Origin: Nematostella vectensis
Taxonomy: Eukaryota; Cnidaria; Anthozoa; Actiniaria; Edwardsiidae
Length of the DNA: 64,000 bases
Direction: 5' to 3'
Assembly: GCF_932526225.1 (NCBI RefSeq)
Contig: NC_064048.1
Location: 1,789,340 to 1,853,339, forward strand
Numbering within the stretch: position 1 is the first letter of the stretch; each line of letters opens with the position of its first letter. Positions 13,257 through 23,644 of the stretch are shown piece after piece. The notes below the pieces were generated by a model that saw only the letters and a list, made by a program, of their open reading frames with translations, made no database searches and was not told the origin of the DNA. A program made the position numbers and the translations under genes.

Positions 13257-13264
13257 TGACGTCA
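13257..13264. promoter_or_regulatory. Consensus cAMP response element
   Basis: A perfect palindromic TGACGTCA lies 82 bp upstream of the GPCR ATG at 13347, immediately after a GC-rich CACGCGCGCGC patch. This octamer is the CREB/ATF consensus. Its position is compatible with a proximal promoter, but function is inferred. Confidence 0.5.
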
Positions 13265-13346
13265 CAAATAGATACCGATCAGGTGACATTTGCCCTGCGC
13301 TTTCGCGCCGCGCTTGGGAACGATTCGAGCAAATGCAACCCACAAA

Positions 13347-16300
13347 ATGGATAATTCTTGGACTAACACATCCCTCAATGGAAACACCACTACAGTGAGC
13401 CAAGACCACTTCCTTTGCGGTTCCTTCATAGAAAACATCATCGAGAAATGGTTACGAAACTTGGGATACGGAATTGTTTTTATTCCTGGCGTTTTAGGAA
13501 ATCTTCTGGCCATACTAGCGTTCAATAACCAGCCAAAGATGCGAACAGTACCAAATTTATTCATCACTAACCTGGCCATCGCTGACTTTGTGGTGTCCCT
13601 TATAAACGTGCCGCTAGTAGCTGTTCATGCTCATTTGACCTTCTGGCCATTTGGTTCATTTATGTGTAAATTAATTCCATTTGTTCAGGGTAAGTCGCTC
13701 TGGCTTTTGATCATGATAGTACGTGAGATATGAGAATGAATGGAGTCGATTTTCTCATTAAACTCTTATCAAATGAACATGCTTGAAGACCCAGCATAAA
13801 GGCTGATATAAGCGAGAACCCTCGGGGTACTAAAAAGTGCTTGTTGTGGTATCGTTCCCGTATGAGTAATTACAGTTTATTTATTGCGAGAGGTATTCGA
13901 ACAAGTGTTTCTACGTAGTGTCCTTTAGCAAATGAAGTTGACTGGTATTTTGTGTATTTTTGCTCCCTTTTATTCTTTCACTCAAAGTTCTCTGCTTGGT
14001 TTGTTATTATTTATGAACGAAACACACCCAAAAAAGGTTTTATCCAGCTGATCGTGATATGGTACAGGAAGCAAACCATCTTATCATTGATTCTTCTAGG
14101 ATAGAATAGAATAGGATATTGTAAAGTAATACATAATAGATACATGAGCCTAACAAAGACATAACATTTTAAATAGATATGTCGAACAAAGTTATCACTA
14201 CTCAAAACAGGATAAAAAATACCTGAGACACTTGCAACTAAGTGAGGTTATTAAAATTAAACATCAAGGATGATGATTTTTAATTATAGTTATGGCCATT
14301 TTCAATATTTTGGGAACTCTCGACAATTTCTCTCTGCTATACCGGTTTCTAGCTTCTGTCATTTTAACCAGCAGGGAATGTTCAAACTCACAGAATTACA
14401 TTTAATGCCTTTTGATTCGACAGCGCCTTGAAACAATTTTAGAGTTGGCCAATGAAAACGCTTGAAAGATTTTGAATGACGGGAGCCAGAAGGCGATTCA
14501 GAAGTTGGAAAACTGCAGTATTTTCGCAATTCGTCACTTCCATGTCTTTTGTTTTTTTTCTTCTCTCAGCTTAGGTGAGCTGTCACTGTTGTCTTCTCTC
14601 AGCGCAAATGAGCTGTAATTATTGTCTTCTCTCAGCGCAAATGAGCTGTAATAATTGATTGTCATTCATTTATTTGTCTCTTGATGTTGTTTCAGGAGTG
14701 TCGCTAGCGGCGTCTGTGGGGACAATGATAGCTATAGCCGCTGACCGCTTCAAGGTAAATAGCCTTATTCTATTGACCACCTTTCTCGTGTAACGTCTGC
14801 CTCAATCAACCGCCTTTTTCCCAGAAAATATCAAGCAAATACAAAGTGTTTGAACGAATCCAGTTCTATCGGCTAATTTGGGAAAGTTATTGTGTCATTT
14901 CGATTTAATTTAATAAAAGAAGTATATCATATGTTTTCAATTGCTTTTTTAAAAAAAATTCAAATTTCAAGATGAAGTAATTAAAATCACCTCATTTGTC
15001 ATTTAATGTTGGATAAATTACAAAGATATGGCTGACTAGGGATTCCCAGATTCCAAAGTAAATAGCACAAATTATTAAATGTGGACTTTAAAAGCACACT
15101 AGCATACACACATTGGCACCAGTCGGGCCAAGACGGGACGCTAGCACAGTCTATTACCCGTGCAGTTCGGCAACCATGGACAGATGTTTCGTCCTTGTTA
15201 GGACTCGTCAGCATGGCATAGCCGGTTTGCCTCAGTTAAACTTCATCGGCAAAAAAACTGCAGGGCGACTTCGACTCGAACGAATTGCTTTAAACCACAG
15301 CTTAGATCCATGTGGGATCTAGGCTGCGACCGGGCTAGCGTGATGCCAATTGTGCTATGCAATGCTGACGAGTCCTAATAAGGACGAAACAGCTGTCCAT
15401 GGTTGCCGAACTGCACGGGTAATAGACTGTGCTAGCGTCCCGTCTTGGCCCGACTGGTGCCAATGTGTGTATGCTAGTGTGCTTCTAAAGTTCACAAATT
15501 ATTATACAACTTAACTATCCTATCGCCCGTGTACACAGTAGCAAGCAAATTCGCCTCCCTCACATCCTACAACTCTTTGCGGCGCGCGCGTGAAACCCAG
15601 GATAAAAACAAAGTTTGCCAATTTGTTTACAATTTTGACGCCTGGCCTCGGTTTCACGCGCGCGTCGCAAAGAGTTGTGGGAAGATGTGGGGTGCTCAAA
15701 TGTGATTGGCTATTCCAGGTGATTGTGCATTACGAGCTGCCAAAGATGTCAATCAGTCACGCGAAGGCGGTGCTTGTAGTGATCTGGATTCTGTCATGCG
15801 CAGTACCGGCACCGCTGCTCAAGTATTCGGACACGATCGAAGTGCAATGCAAAGGTATTGAATGATACTCTGGGATTTTATTTCCCTGCTAGCAGAGGCC
15901 TCTTTTCTCTGTACTTCGCTTGGCTGGCGTTCGCGTGGAAAAGATACCGCTGCCATGGGTCGCAAGTTCGTTTGATCAAACCGCCGTCCACGATCGTGGA
16001 CGGGAGATCCAGAGCGCATGCTCCGTTCAGTAATTACTGGCCACTATTTGAGCCCACAATGACTAGCGCATGCGTGAAGCGTATATCCGCTGTGGGATAA
16101 TAAGCCCACATTCGAAACGGCGTCCTTCGTAGAAATATCACGCGACGAATTATAAAAAAAGCCATTCAATGCCTTGTCTTCATCCAGAATTTTCTCTCGT
16201 TTGACTAACGGGTAAATCTACCGTTAACAGCTTTTGTATATTCTTCTAGAATTAGCTGATCTAAGTTTACCAAAAAGTTTTGTAACATTTTCTTCGAGTC

Positions 16301-19300
16301 CAACTGTGCGATATTTGAAGAAAATCGCCTGCCCAGATGTCTTGGAATTTATCCCACAAACAAGACAGAACTCGTCTTTGCTGTGTTTGCTGTTCGATTT
16401 TTTTAGTGACGTTTTAGGTGATTGAAATTGAACAGTTGTTTGTTTGTTTGTTTGTTTGTTTTTTTTTTTGAAGAGGAGAACTAACCGGAGTTTGATTCAT
16501 AATTTGCGACAAAAATTAGCATATTGACGGCTTTCGCGCGATGGTACGGGTTTTGGCACGTCATGCGGTCGCTTAGAAACGCTCACGCATGCGCAACGAA
16601 AACAGTTTCGACCCATGGCAGAGGTCTCTTTTCCTTGCGAACGCCAGCCCAGCGAAATACAGAGAAAAGAGGCCTCTGCTAGCAGGGAAGGATTTTATCA
16701 AATTAAGCGAAATTATCCCAAAAACTAATGTTATCGTTAGAAAACTCATAATGTTGAGATGTGTTGAGAAAGGTGGTAAGGGGAAGAAACAAGCGTTTAC
16801 GCGCTTCTTAAACCTTTTTGTTTTAACTCGAAATGGCACATTTGATATTATCCCTGAACGCAGTAAGGTACCGATCATTTGAATATCCTTTTCTTCTCGA
16901 TTTTTTTTCTCTGGAATGCCATTGAAATGCCTTTTAGCCATATATTGAATCTTTGATATGTTTCCTAGAGATTTTTGGTTACTCGAAAATACCCCCTTCA
17001 TGCTCCAGTAATGTTTTTGCGGCTTCGCTTATTCACTTGCCCACACGCCAATCCCCTCACACACCAATCTCCTATAGGGCCTTCTCGTTAAGTGCCCGCT
17101 AACTAATAAAAAGTCAAACGAACCTTTATATTTATAAAAAACCTGTAACACAAGCCACCACAACCCCGGAAACCTATGAATAACACTCTTAACTTATATG
17201 CCCCAATGAAAAATCTTCTGTCATTGCGTCTTTGCTCAGGCAAGCAAGTTGACAAGTTGATGTAGTGCAACGCGCTCTATCTGGCTATCGTCGCCACCAA
17301 TGCTCATAGCCAATCAACGTGCGAGAACCACGGTCTTATTAACAAGAACGTCGTATGTAGGAGCAGTCCGTCGTGTTGTTTTGAACCCGCTAACACGCTT
17401 TTTGAACTTTCAGTGCTATATCCGTTTTCAGTCATATATGCACCTTTTCCTGGTTTTTCTCACTGGTTGGACGGCAACAAACGATAGAGCGCCGTCAGAA
17501 AGGCAGACAAGAGACGCATACGCACCAAATTAACAACAACCCAAAGCGTAGAAATAATTCGCTTTTTATTGCTTGCATTGTGTTTGGTATTTTCTCGGCG
17601 ACGGTAGCTGGGGAGCCGGTCCACTTTGATGATGTTTTGGTTGTGATCGATCTAAAGCTGTGACAGATGCAGAATTGGAAGATTACAAATTCATGATTGA
17701 CGTCCACCGATTAAACATTCGTGACTTGGAGACGAAAAACATGTGCCAGTGTTCTTTGGAAAACGGGTATAACAACTTGGGTCCTTCAAGGAATAAGGGT
17801 GTATTCCACTCGTGTTTCAGGTGAGCGCTTAACGAAGTGCGTGGAGATGTGGTCTGACCCCATGCACCTCAGGGCGTACACCATGGTCCTCTTCATGGTG
17901 CTGTACTGTCTCCCTGTAGTCCTAACGTCTCTACTCTACGGAAAGATCGCTCATACTTTCAGGAATCTCCCTACTGCACAGAAAGGTACTCAACGATACA
18001 TTAATGATTGTTATTCTCCTCCTTACCATCACCATCACCATCACCATCACCATCACCATCACCATCACCATCACCATCACCATCACCATCACCATCACCA
18101 TCACCATCACCATCACCATCACCATCACCATCACCATCACCATCACCATCACCATCACCATCACCACCACCATCACCATCACCATCACCATCACCATCAC
18201 CATCACCATCACCATCACCATCACCATCACCATCATCATCACTATCACCATCGCCATCACCATCATATTAAAACACTTGACCAATGGCAACATCGATGGG
18301 AACATAGACATCATAATGGTATCACTAAAGAGAATATAGGCGTTGGAAAGCGTTGAGGACATTTAAGAGTTATCGGAGATTTTATGTTGAAACGGGCTAT
18401 TTTTCGATTACTACATTACTTCGATCAATAAGATCAAGTCGATTGTTCAATCTTCATTTGCAGGTATTTGCATTGAAGGGCACATGGATAATATGACGTT
18501 TGAACTTGAATTGTCGGAATAAAACAAAGCCTATATGATAGAGCTTTCAATCATATCAGGCGCGAATATAAGAAATATTCTGACCAGTTTATGAAAAGAA
18601 AGCACCGAACACTGTCCCCCCCAATTATGAGAAATACAAATAAAGCATACAGCTCATACTTAATAACGTACCAGTTCTTAACACTTCGACCTGTTTACGT
18701 AAACAGTTGTAAAAAGGTCTGGATCCGCGTCTGCATATGCAGCCAACAAACCTCTTCATCACTATTTCCCCTTCATCGTCTATCATTATCACTTTGATAA
18801 AATGAGCGCTGGAACAACTGAAATTCCTCCCCAGTCTCCCACCAGGCGCAGCACCGCATAGTGCGCATGTTCGTGATAGTGGTGACGCTGTTCGCTGTGT
18901 GCTGGCTCCCGTATCACGTGGTCTTCCTGTACCTGGACTACGCTCAACCACAGCAGACGGATCTGCTGATCAAGATCGTGTTGTTCTGCCAGTGGCTCAT
19001 CTACGCCAACAGCGCATGCAACCCCGTCATCTACACTGTCTTCAACACCAACTACAGAAGGCAGTTCCTGAGGTAAATATCAACTACAGGAGGCAGTTCC
19101 TGAGGTAAATATCAACTACAGGAGGCAGTTCCTGAGGTAAATATCAACTACAGAAGGCAGTCCCTGAGGTAAATATAAACTACAGGAGGCAGTTCCTGAG
19201 GTAAATATCAACTACAGGAGGCAGTTCCTGAGGTAAATATCAACTACAGAAGGCAGTTCCTTAGGTAAATATCAATTACAGGAGGCAGTTCCTGAGGTAA

Positions 19301-22050
19301 ATATCAACTACAAAAGGGAATTCCTGAGGTAAATAACAACTAAAGAAGGCAGTTCCTTAGGTAAATATCAACTACATGTAGCAGTTCCTGGGGTAAATAT
19401 CAACTACAGGAGGCAGTTCCTGGGGTAAATATCAACTACAGAAGGCAGTTCCTGAGGTAAATATCAACTACAGAAGGCAGTTCCTGAGGTAAATATCAAC
19501 TACAGGAGGCAGTTCCTGAGGTAAATATCAACTACAGGTGGCAATTCCTGGGGTAAATATCAACTACAGGAGGCAGTTCCTGAGGTAAATATCAACTACA
19601 GAAGGCAGTTCCTGAGGTAAATATCAACTACAGGAGGCAGTTCCTGAGGTAAATATCAACTACAGAAGGCAGTCCCTGAGGTAAATATCAACTACAGGAG
19701 GCAGTTCCTGAGGTAAATATCAACTACAGGTGGCAATTCCTGGGGTAAATATCAACTACAGGAGGCAGTTCCTGAGGTACATATCAACTACAGGAGGCAG
19801 TTCCTGTGGTAAATACCAACTACAGGTGGCAATTCCTGGGGTAAATATCAACTACAGGAGGCTGTTCCTGAGGTAAATATCAACTACAGGAGGCAGTTCC
19901 TGAGGTAAATATCAACTACAGGTGGCAATTCCTGGGGTAAATATCAACTACAGGTGGCAATTCCTGGGGTAAATATAAACTACAGGAGGCAGTTCCTGAG
20001 GTAAATATCAACTACAGAAGGCAGTTCCTTAGGTAAATATCAACTACAGGTGGCAATTCCTGGGGTAAATATAAACTACAGGTGGCAATTCCTGAGGTAA
20101 ATATCAACTACAGGTGGCAATTCCTGGGGTAAATATCAACTACAGGAGGCAGTTCCTGAGGTAAATATCAACTACAGGAGGCAGTTCCTGAGGTAAATAT
20201 CAACTACAGGTGGCAATTCCTGGGGTAAATATCAACTACAGGAGGCTGTTCCTGAGGTAAATATCAACTACAGGTGGCAATTCCTGGGGTAAATATCAAC
20301 TACAGGAGGCAGTTCCTGAGGTAAATATCAACTACAGGAGGCAGTTCCTGAGGTAAATATCAACTACAGGAGGCAGTTCCCGAGGTAAATATCAACTACA
20401 GGTGGCAATTCCTGGGGTAAATATCAGCTACAGGTGGCAATTCCTGGGGTAAATATAAACTACAGGAGGCAGTTCCTGAGGTAAATATCAACTACAGAAG
20501 GCAGTTCCTTAGGTAAATATCAACTACAGGTGGCAATTCCTGTGGTAAATATAAACTACAGGTGGCAATTCCTGAGGTAAATATCAACTACAGGTGGCAA
20601 TTCCTGAGGTAAATATCAACTACAGGAGGCAGTTCCTGAGGTAAATATCAACTACAGGAGGCAGTTCCTGAGGTAAATATCAATTACAGGAGGCAGTTCC
20701 TGAGATAAATATCAACTACAGGAGGCAGTTCCTGAGGTAAATATCAACTACAGGCGGCAATTCTTGGGGTAAATATCAACTACAGGAGGCAGTTCCTGAG
20801 GTAAATATCAACTACAGGAGGCAGTTCCTGAGGTAAATATCAACTACAGGAGGCAGTTCCCGAGGTAAATATCAACTACAGGTGGCAATTCCTGGGGTAA
20901 ATATCAACTACAGGAGGCAGTTCCTGAGGTAAATATCAACAACAGGTGGCAATTCCTGGGGTAAATATAAACTACAGGAGGCAGTTCCTGAGGTAAATAT
21001 CAACTACAGGAGGCAGTTCCTGAGGTAAATATCAACTACAGGAGGCAGTTCCCGAGGTAAATATCAACTACAGGTGGCAATTCCTGGGGTAAATATCAAC
21101 TACAGGAGGCAGTTCCTGAGGTAAATATCAACTACAGGTGGCAATTCCTGGGGTAAATATCAACTACAGGAGGTAGTTCCTGAGGTAAATATCAACTACA
21201 GGAGGCAGTTCCTGGGGTAAATATAAACTACAGGTGGCAATTCAGGGGGGGGGGGGCGAAGCAAGGGTATCAAGAAAGGGAGGAGCGGATTCATTGTTCT
21301 TTGCCGTGTGTTTCCTTATATTTCTTGTTATTTTTAAGATAGAAGCCGAGCGTTGCCCGCTCGGCTTCTATCTATATATTTGGGGGCATTTCTAAGGTCG
21401 TTAGCTATTGTTTGCTTTCTTCTATCTATATATTTGGGGCATTTCTAAGGTCGTTAGCTATCGTTTGCTTTCTTCTATCTATATATTTGGGGAATTTCTA
21501 AGGTCGTTAGTTATCGTTTGCTTTCTTCTATCTATATATTTGGGGCATTTCTAAGGTCGTTAGCTATTGTTTGCTTTCTTCTATCTATATATATGGGGCA
21601 TTTCTAAGGTCGTTAGTTATCGTTTGCTTTCTTCTATCTTTATATTTGGGGCATTTCTAAAGTCGTTAGCTATCGTTTGCTTTCTTCTATCTATATATTT
21701 GGGGCATTTCTAAGGTCGTTAGCTATCGTTTGCTTTCTTCTATCTATATATTTGGGGCATTTCTAAGGTCGTTAGCTATCGTTTGCTTTCTTCTATCTAT
21801 ATATTTGGGGCATTTCTAAGATCGTTAGTTATCGTTTGCTTTCCTCTTTAGGATGTTACGTCTCCCACATCGACGAGTTTACGAGAATTCATCATCAACC
21901 GACGGGCGCAACCTGAGCCTGCGGTCACGTAACCGCAAGCAGCGCTTGGGAAAGAGAAACTCTTGTCCTAGCAGAACAGATGCAGTCATCGGGAACCCTG
22001 AGGATATGGCAGTGCACACAAGGCCCAAGTCTCGCGGGCTCACAATGTGA
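13347..22050 (+). CDS. Class A (rhodopsin-like) neuropeptide-type GPCR, gene 1
   Basis: Six exons: 13347-13689, 14696-14754, 15719-15854, 17821-17985, 18835-19072 and 21852-22050. Together they are 1140 nt (379 aa) with matching phases and GT-AG borders. The N terminus has several N-glycosylation sites (NTS, NTT). TM1 has GNLL (N52), TM2 LAIAD (D80), ECL1 WPFGSFMC (C107), and TM3 ends in DRF (131-133) instead of DRY. ECL2 carries C186, TM6 has CWLPYH (257-262) and TM7 has NPVIY (297-301). The basic, serine-rich tail is the last exon. WPFG..C.L.PFVQGVS resembles the NPY/NPFF/RFamide-receptor group; the ligand is unknown. For exon 5 the acceptor at 18834 is chosen because it keeps phase, whereas AG at 18845 would not. 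Confidence 0.88.
14561..14658. repeat. Three tandem acceptor-like copies before GPCR1 exon 2
   Basis: Three copies of a ~34-bp unit containing TCTTCTCTCAG followed by CGCAAATGAGCTGTAAT (first copy CTTAGGTGAGCTGTCAC). Each copy contains a pyrimidine tract plus CAG, a plausible 3' splice site, just 40-130 bp upstream of the real acceptor at 14695. Confidence 0.7.
15169..15223 (-). ncRNA. Hammerhead ribozyme (minus-strand copy)
   Basis: Read on the minus strand: CCATG, then the core CTGACGA, stem II GTCC/GGAC closed by TAACAA, then GAAA, a very short stem III (ACA/TGT with 2-nt loop TC), the cleavage-site C, then CATGG. CCATG/CATGG gives a 5-bp stem I, with a further GGC/GCC helix beyond an internal loop. 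All invariant core bases (CUGANGA, GAA, A15.1-U16.1, C17) are present. Predicted cleavage is between plus positions 15179 and 15178. The short stem III is typical of retroelement-associated hammerheads, which may work best as dimers. Confidence 0.8.
15226..15350 (-). repeat. tRNA-like SINE-type promoter sequence
   Basis: On the minus strand, TAGCACAATTGGCATCACGC resembles an RNA polymerase III A box. Downstream, GTTCGAGTC matches the B box and is flanked by TTCG/CGAA that could form a T-arm. The spacing is longer than in a true tRNA and no full cloverleaf was folded. It may be a tRNA-derived head linked to the hammerhead-bearing arms. Confidence 0.35.
15359..15406 (+). ncRNA. Hammerhead ribozyme (plus-strand, sense to GPCR1 intron 2)
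   Basis: Core CTGACGA at 15365-15371, stem II GTCC/GGAC with loop TAATAA, then GAAA, short stem III ACA/TGT (15389-15391 with 15394-15396, loop GC), C at 15397, then CATGGTTGC. Stem I pairs ATG/CAT next to the core and GCA/TGC beyond a bulge. Every invariant hammerhead base is present. Predicted cleavage is after C15397. It lies in the same sense as the receptor pre-mRNA. Confidence 0.78.
15557..15692. mobile_element. Small MITE-like hairpin
   Basis: The left arm 15557-15601 (CACATCCTACAACTCTTTGC, GGCGCGCGCGTGAAACCCAGG) is repeated as its reverse complement at 15647-15692 (CCTCGGTTTCACGCGCGCGT, CGCAAAGAGTTGTGGGAAG). There are ~45 bp of spacer. It ends only ~25 bp before the GPCR1 exon 3 acceptor. 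Confidence 0.7.
15870..16700. mobile_element. Foldback/MITE-like element with ~100-bp terminal inverted repeats
   Basis: The left end, about 15875-15965 (TTCCCTGCTAGCAGAGGCCT through GGCTGGCGTTCGCG and GCCATGGGTCG), is matched in reverse complement by about 16607-16698 (CCATGGCAGAGG, GCGAACGCCAGCCC, AGGCCTCTGCTAGCAGGGAA). The ~830-bp element lies inside GPCR1 intron 3 and has no coding capacity, so it is non-autonomous. Confidence 0.75.
16438..16469. repeat. (GTTT)n microsatellite
   Basis: Perfect GTTT tetranucleotide run followed by a T tract, inside the foldback element of GPCR1 intron 3. Confidence 0.85.
18018..18268. repeat. (CATCAC)n microsatellite in GPCR1 intron 4
   Basis: About 250 bp of nearly pure CATCAC hexamer repeat beginning ~30 bp after the exon 4 donor (17986). 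It produces spurious His-, Ser-Pro- and Thr-Ile-repeat reading frames. Splice phase between exons 4 and 5 shows it is intronic. Confidence 0.95.
19045..21243. repeat. 32-bp minisatellite derived from the GPCR1 exon 5/intron 5 donor junction
   Basis: About 68 tandem copies of a 32-bp unit made of AACTACAGGAGGCAGTTCCT followed by GAGGTAAATATC. The first copy is the actual end of coding exon 5 (codons for NYRRQFL) plus its donor AG|GTAAAT, so the array begins inside the exon. Most units keep an intact consensus donor (GAG|GTAAAT or GGG|GTAAAT). A 12-G run ends the array. 32 is not a multiple of 3, so reading frames rotate and close. Confidence 0.95.
21355..21849. repeat. 53-bp minisatellite abutting the GPCR1 exon 6 acceptor
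   Basis: About nine copies of a 53-bp unit containing TCTATCTATATATTTGGGGC, ATTTCTAAGGTCGTTAGC and TATCGTTTGCTTTCT. The last unit runs into the acceptor: its pyrimidine tract GTTTGCTTTCCTCTTTAG is the polypyrimidine tract of exon 6 (AG at 21850-21851). Confidence 0.93.
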
Positions 22051-22828
22051 GGGGAGCGCATTAAACCCTGCCTGTTTCTGTAATCCTCAATAGCCTTTTT
22101 GATATTTTTTTCTAAGACATTTTAACACAGCATAATTCGTTTCCAAATATTTAGTTTCCAAATATTTTAGTAGCTTCGAGGATAGTAGTTGGTTAGGAGA
22201 CAAGAAGACTTTCTCTATATTTTTGCACTGATACCAACCAATATTTAGTAGAAATACTTTTGTGTTAAAACATATCTCTACGAAAAAAAATGCGTTAAAA
22301 AATTAGATTCACTAGCTCTGTAAATGTTATTTCAAATTCAGAGGTATAGGGAAGTGAATAATTGCTTGTTTTGTTAAATTAAAACTACGCTTCATTCTAA
22401 CTTTTCAATAGTTTATTCATTTACACAAATTAATGAATGGATTGCCTTATTCATGCAGTTTACTTATTCCTGTTCTATTCTACGTGATCACTCTAAATAG
22501 TTATATTTTTATTCATTTAAGACCAAGAAACCTTAAATTCTCGTTTTATCTCAGAGCTGTAAGAGATGCACTTCCTCAAAGCAGGGTATTTATATCTCCA
22601 GTAAGCTAATTCATAACAGTTAGAAAATAAACGCTATTCCCATTGTTCAGTAATTATCAAAGCAACTAATGGATAAGCCTTGCTCATTCTTTCAGTTTTT
22701 TTAAGGGGGGGGGTTATTTGGTGAAGGACACCTATAATGGGAAGTGCTGTTGGGGTCTTCGCATCAGTCGTTTTTTTTTTTGTTATTTTATGAACACCAG
22801 TGTACGTACTTGTGTTTACGGAAAAGTG

Positions 22829-22834
22829 AATAAA
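22829..22834 (+). terminator. Candidate polyadenylation signal for GPCR1
   Basis: AATAAA about 780 bp after the GPCR1 stop codon. The intervening sequence is AT-rich with no ORF. Use of this particular signal is inference. Confidence 0.3.
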
Positions 22835-22979
22835 ATGTATGCATCTAATGTTTCAAGGGAAGCTAAGACGGGCATTTGCAGAAGGTTTCGTTAAAAGTTG
22901 ACAAACATCAGATAACTTGTATCCATTTACATCAGCGTTTACTCGAACCGAATTATAGCCCTTCAAACCTAAAGCCGTT

Positions 22980-23148
22980 TAACCTCTTTTATCTTAGGTG
23001 ACTAATGTCAGCTATCTACCTGTACTAACCTATGTTCAACCTCTTTTATCTAAAGTGACTAATGTCAGCTATCTGTCTATATTAACCTATGTTCAACCTC
23101 TTTTATCTAAGGTGACTAATGCCAGCTATCTGTCTATACTAACTTTGC
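22980..23148. repeat. ~57-bp tandem repeat, three copies
   Basis: Three near-identical units containing CCTCTTTTATCT(A/T)AGGTGAC and TAATGTCAGCTATCT, in the intergenic space after GPCR1. Confidence 0.85.
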
Positions 23149-23644
23149 GGTGCGACATGCGGGAAAGGTTCCATGTTCAGAGTTTGTAGAAGTTTGTCAA
23201 ACATGCCATTTAATTGACAGAAATATTGCTCTCAGTCAGCATGATGTCTGGGGGGGGGAGGGAGGGGAGGGGCTGGTACCCCCAAGGGTATAGGGGTGCC
23301 GCTAAGGGTGTGTCACCCTGTTTACGACTAAAAAAACGATTTTCATACCCTGTATTAGCACAAAGGATAAACGATCGCGGGAAAACCGAACACGCTCCAA
23401 GCCTCAACTGTTTTTTTCCGTCATTTCGCTGTGCATGTAACCTCTGAATGTTTTTCATCTTTGGTATCAATAAGGTTGTTGTTGTTGCCAAGATTAGCTT
23501 GCATGTTTTTGTTTTCTAAAGATTATGGCTTGTTCGAGGCAGATATCCTTGGTAGTCATAGCCTGTGTGCTACTGCAAAGAGAATAGTTCTCGTAAGATG
23601 TTGGGTTTTTCTCGCCGAACATCTACTGTATTTCTGATAGGTTC

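Larger units (their letters stand above)
15086..15491. mobile_element. Inverted-repeat element carrying two hammerhead ribozymes
   Basis: About 130 bp at 15086-15215 (AAGCACACTAGCATACACAC ... GGACTCGTCAGCAT) recur nearly exactly as the reverse complement at 15362-15491, separated by ~146 bp. Each arm contains a complete hammerhead core reading inward to outward. The spacer, read on the minus strand, contains tRNA-promoter-like boxes. Hammerheads of this kind occur in Penelope-like elements and retrozymes, so a non-autonomous retroelement is likely. The inverted pairing here is unusual. The element sits in intron 2 of GPCR1. Confidence 0.72.

Noticed and set aside
17721-18356. 211-codon frame with a long poly-His run after GPCR TM5 sequence
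   Set aside because: The His run is the (CATCAC)n microsatellite read past the exon 4 donor at 17985. Splicing in phase to exon 5 restores a normal receptor, so it is intronic.
18846-18860. Alternative GPCR1 exon 5 acceptor at CACCAG|GCGCAG
   Set aside because: The incoming phase is 1, and starting at 18846 would break the TM6 frame; the acceptor at 18834 keeps it.
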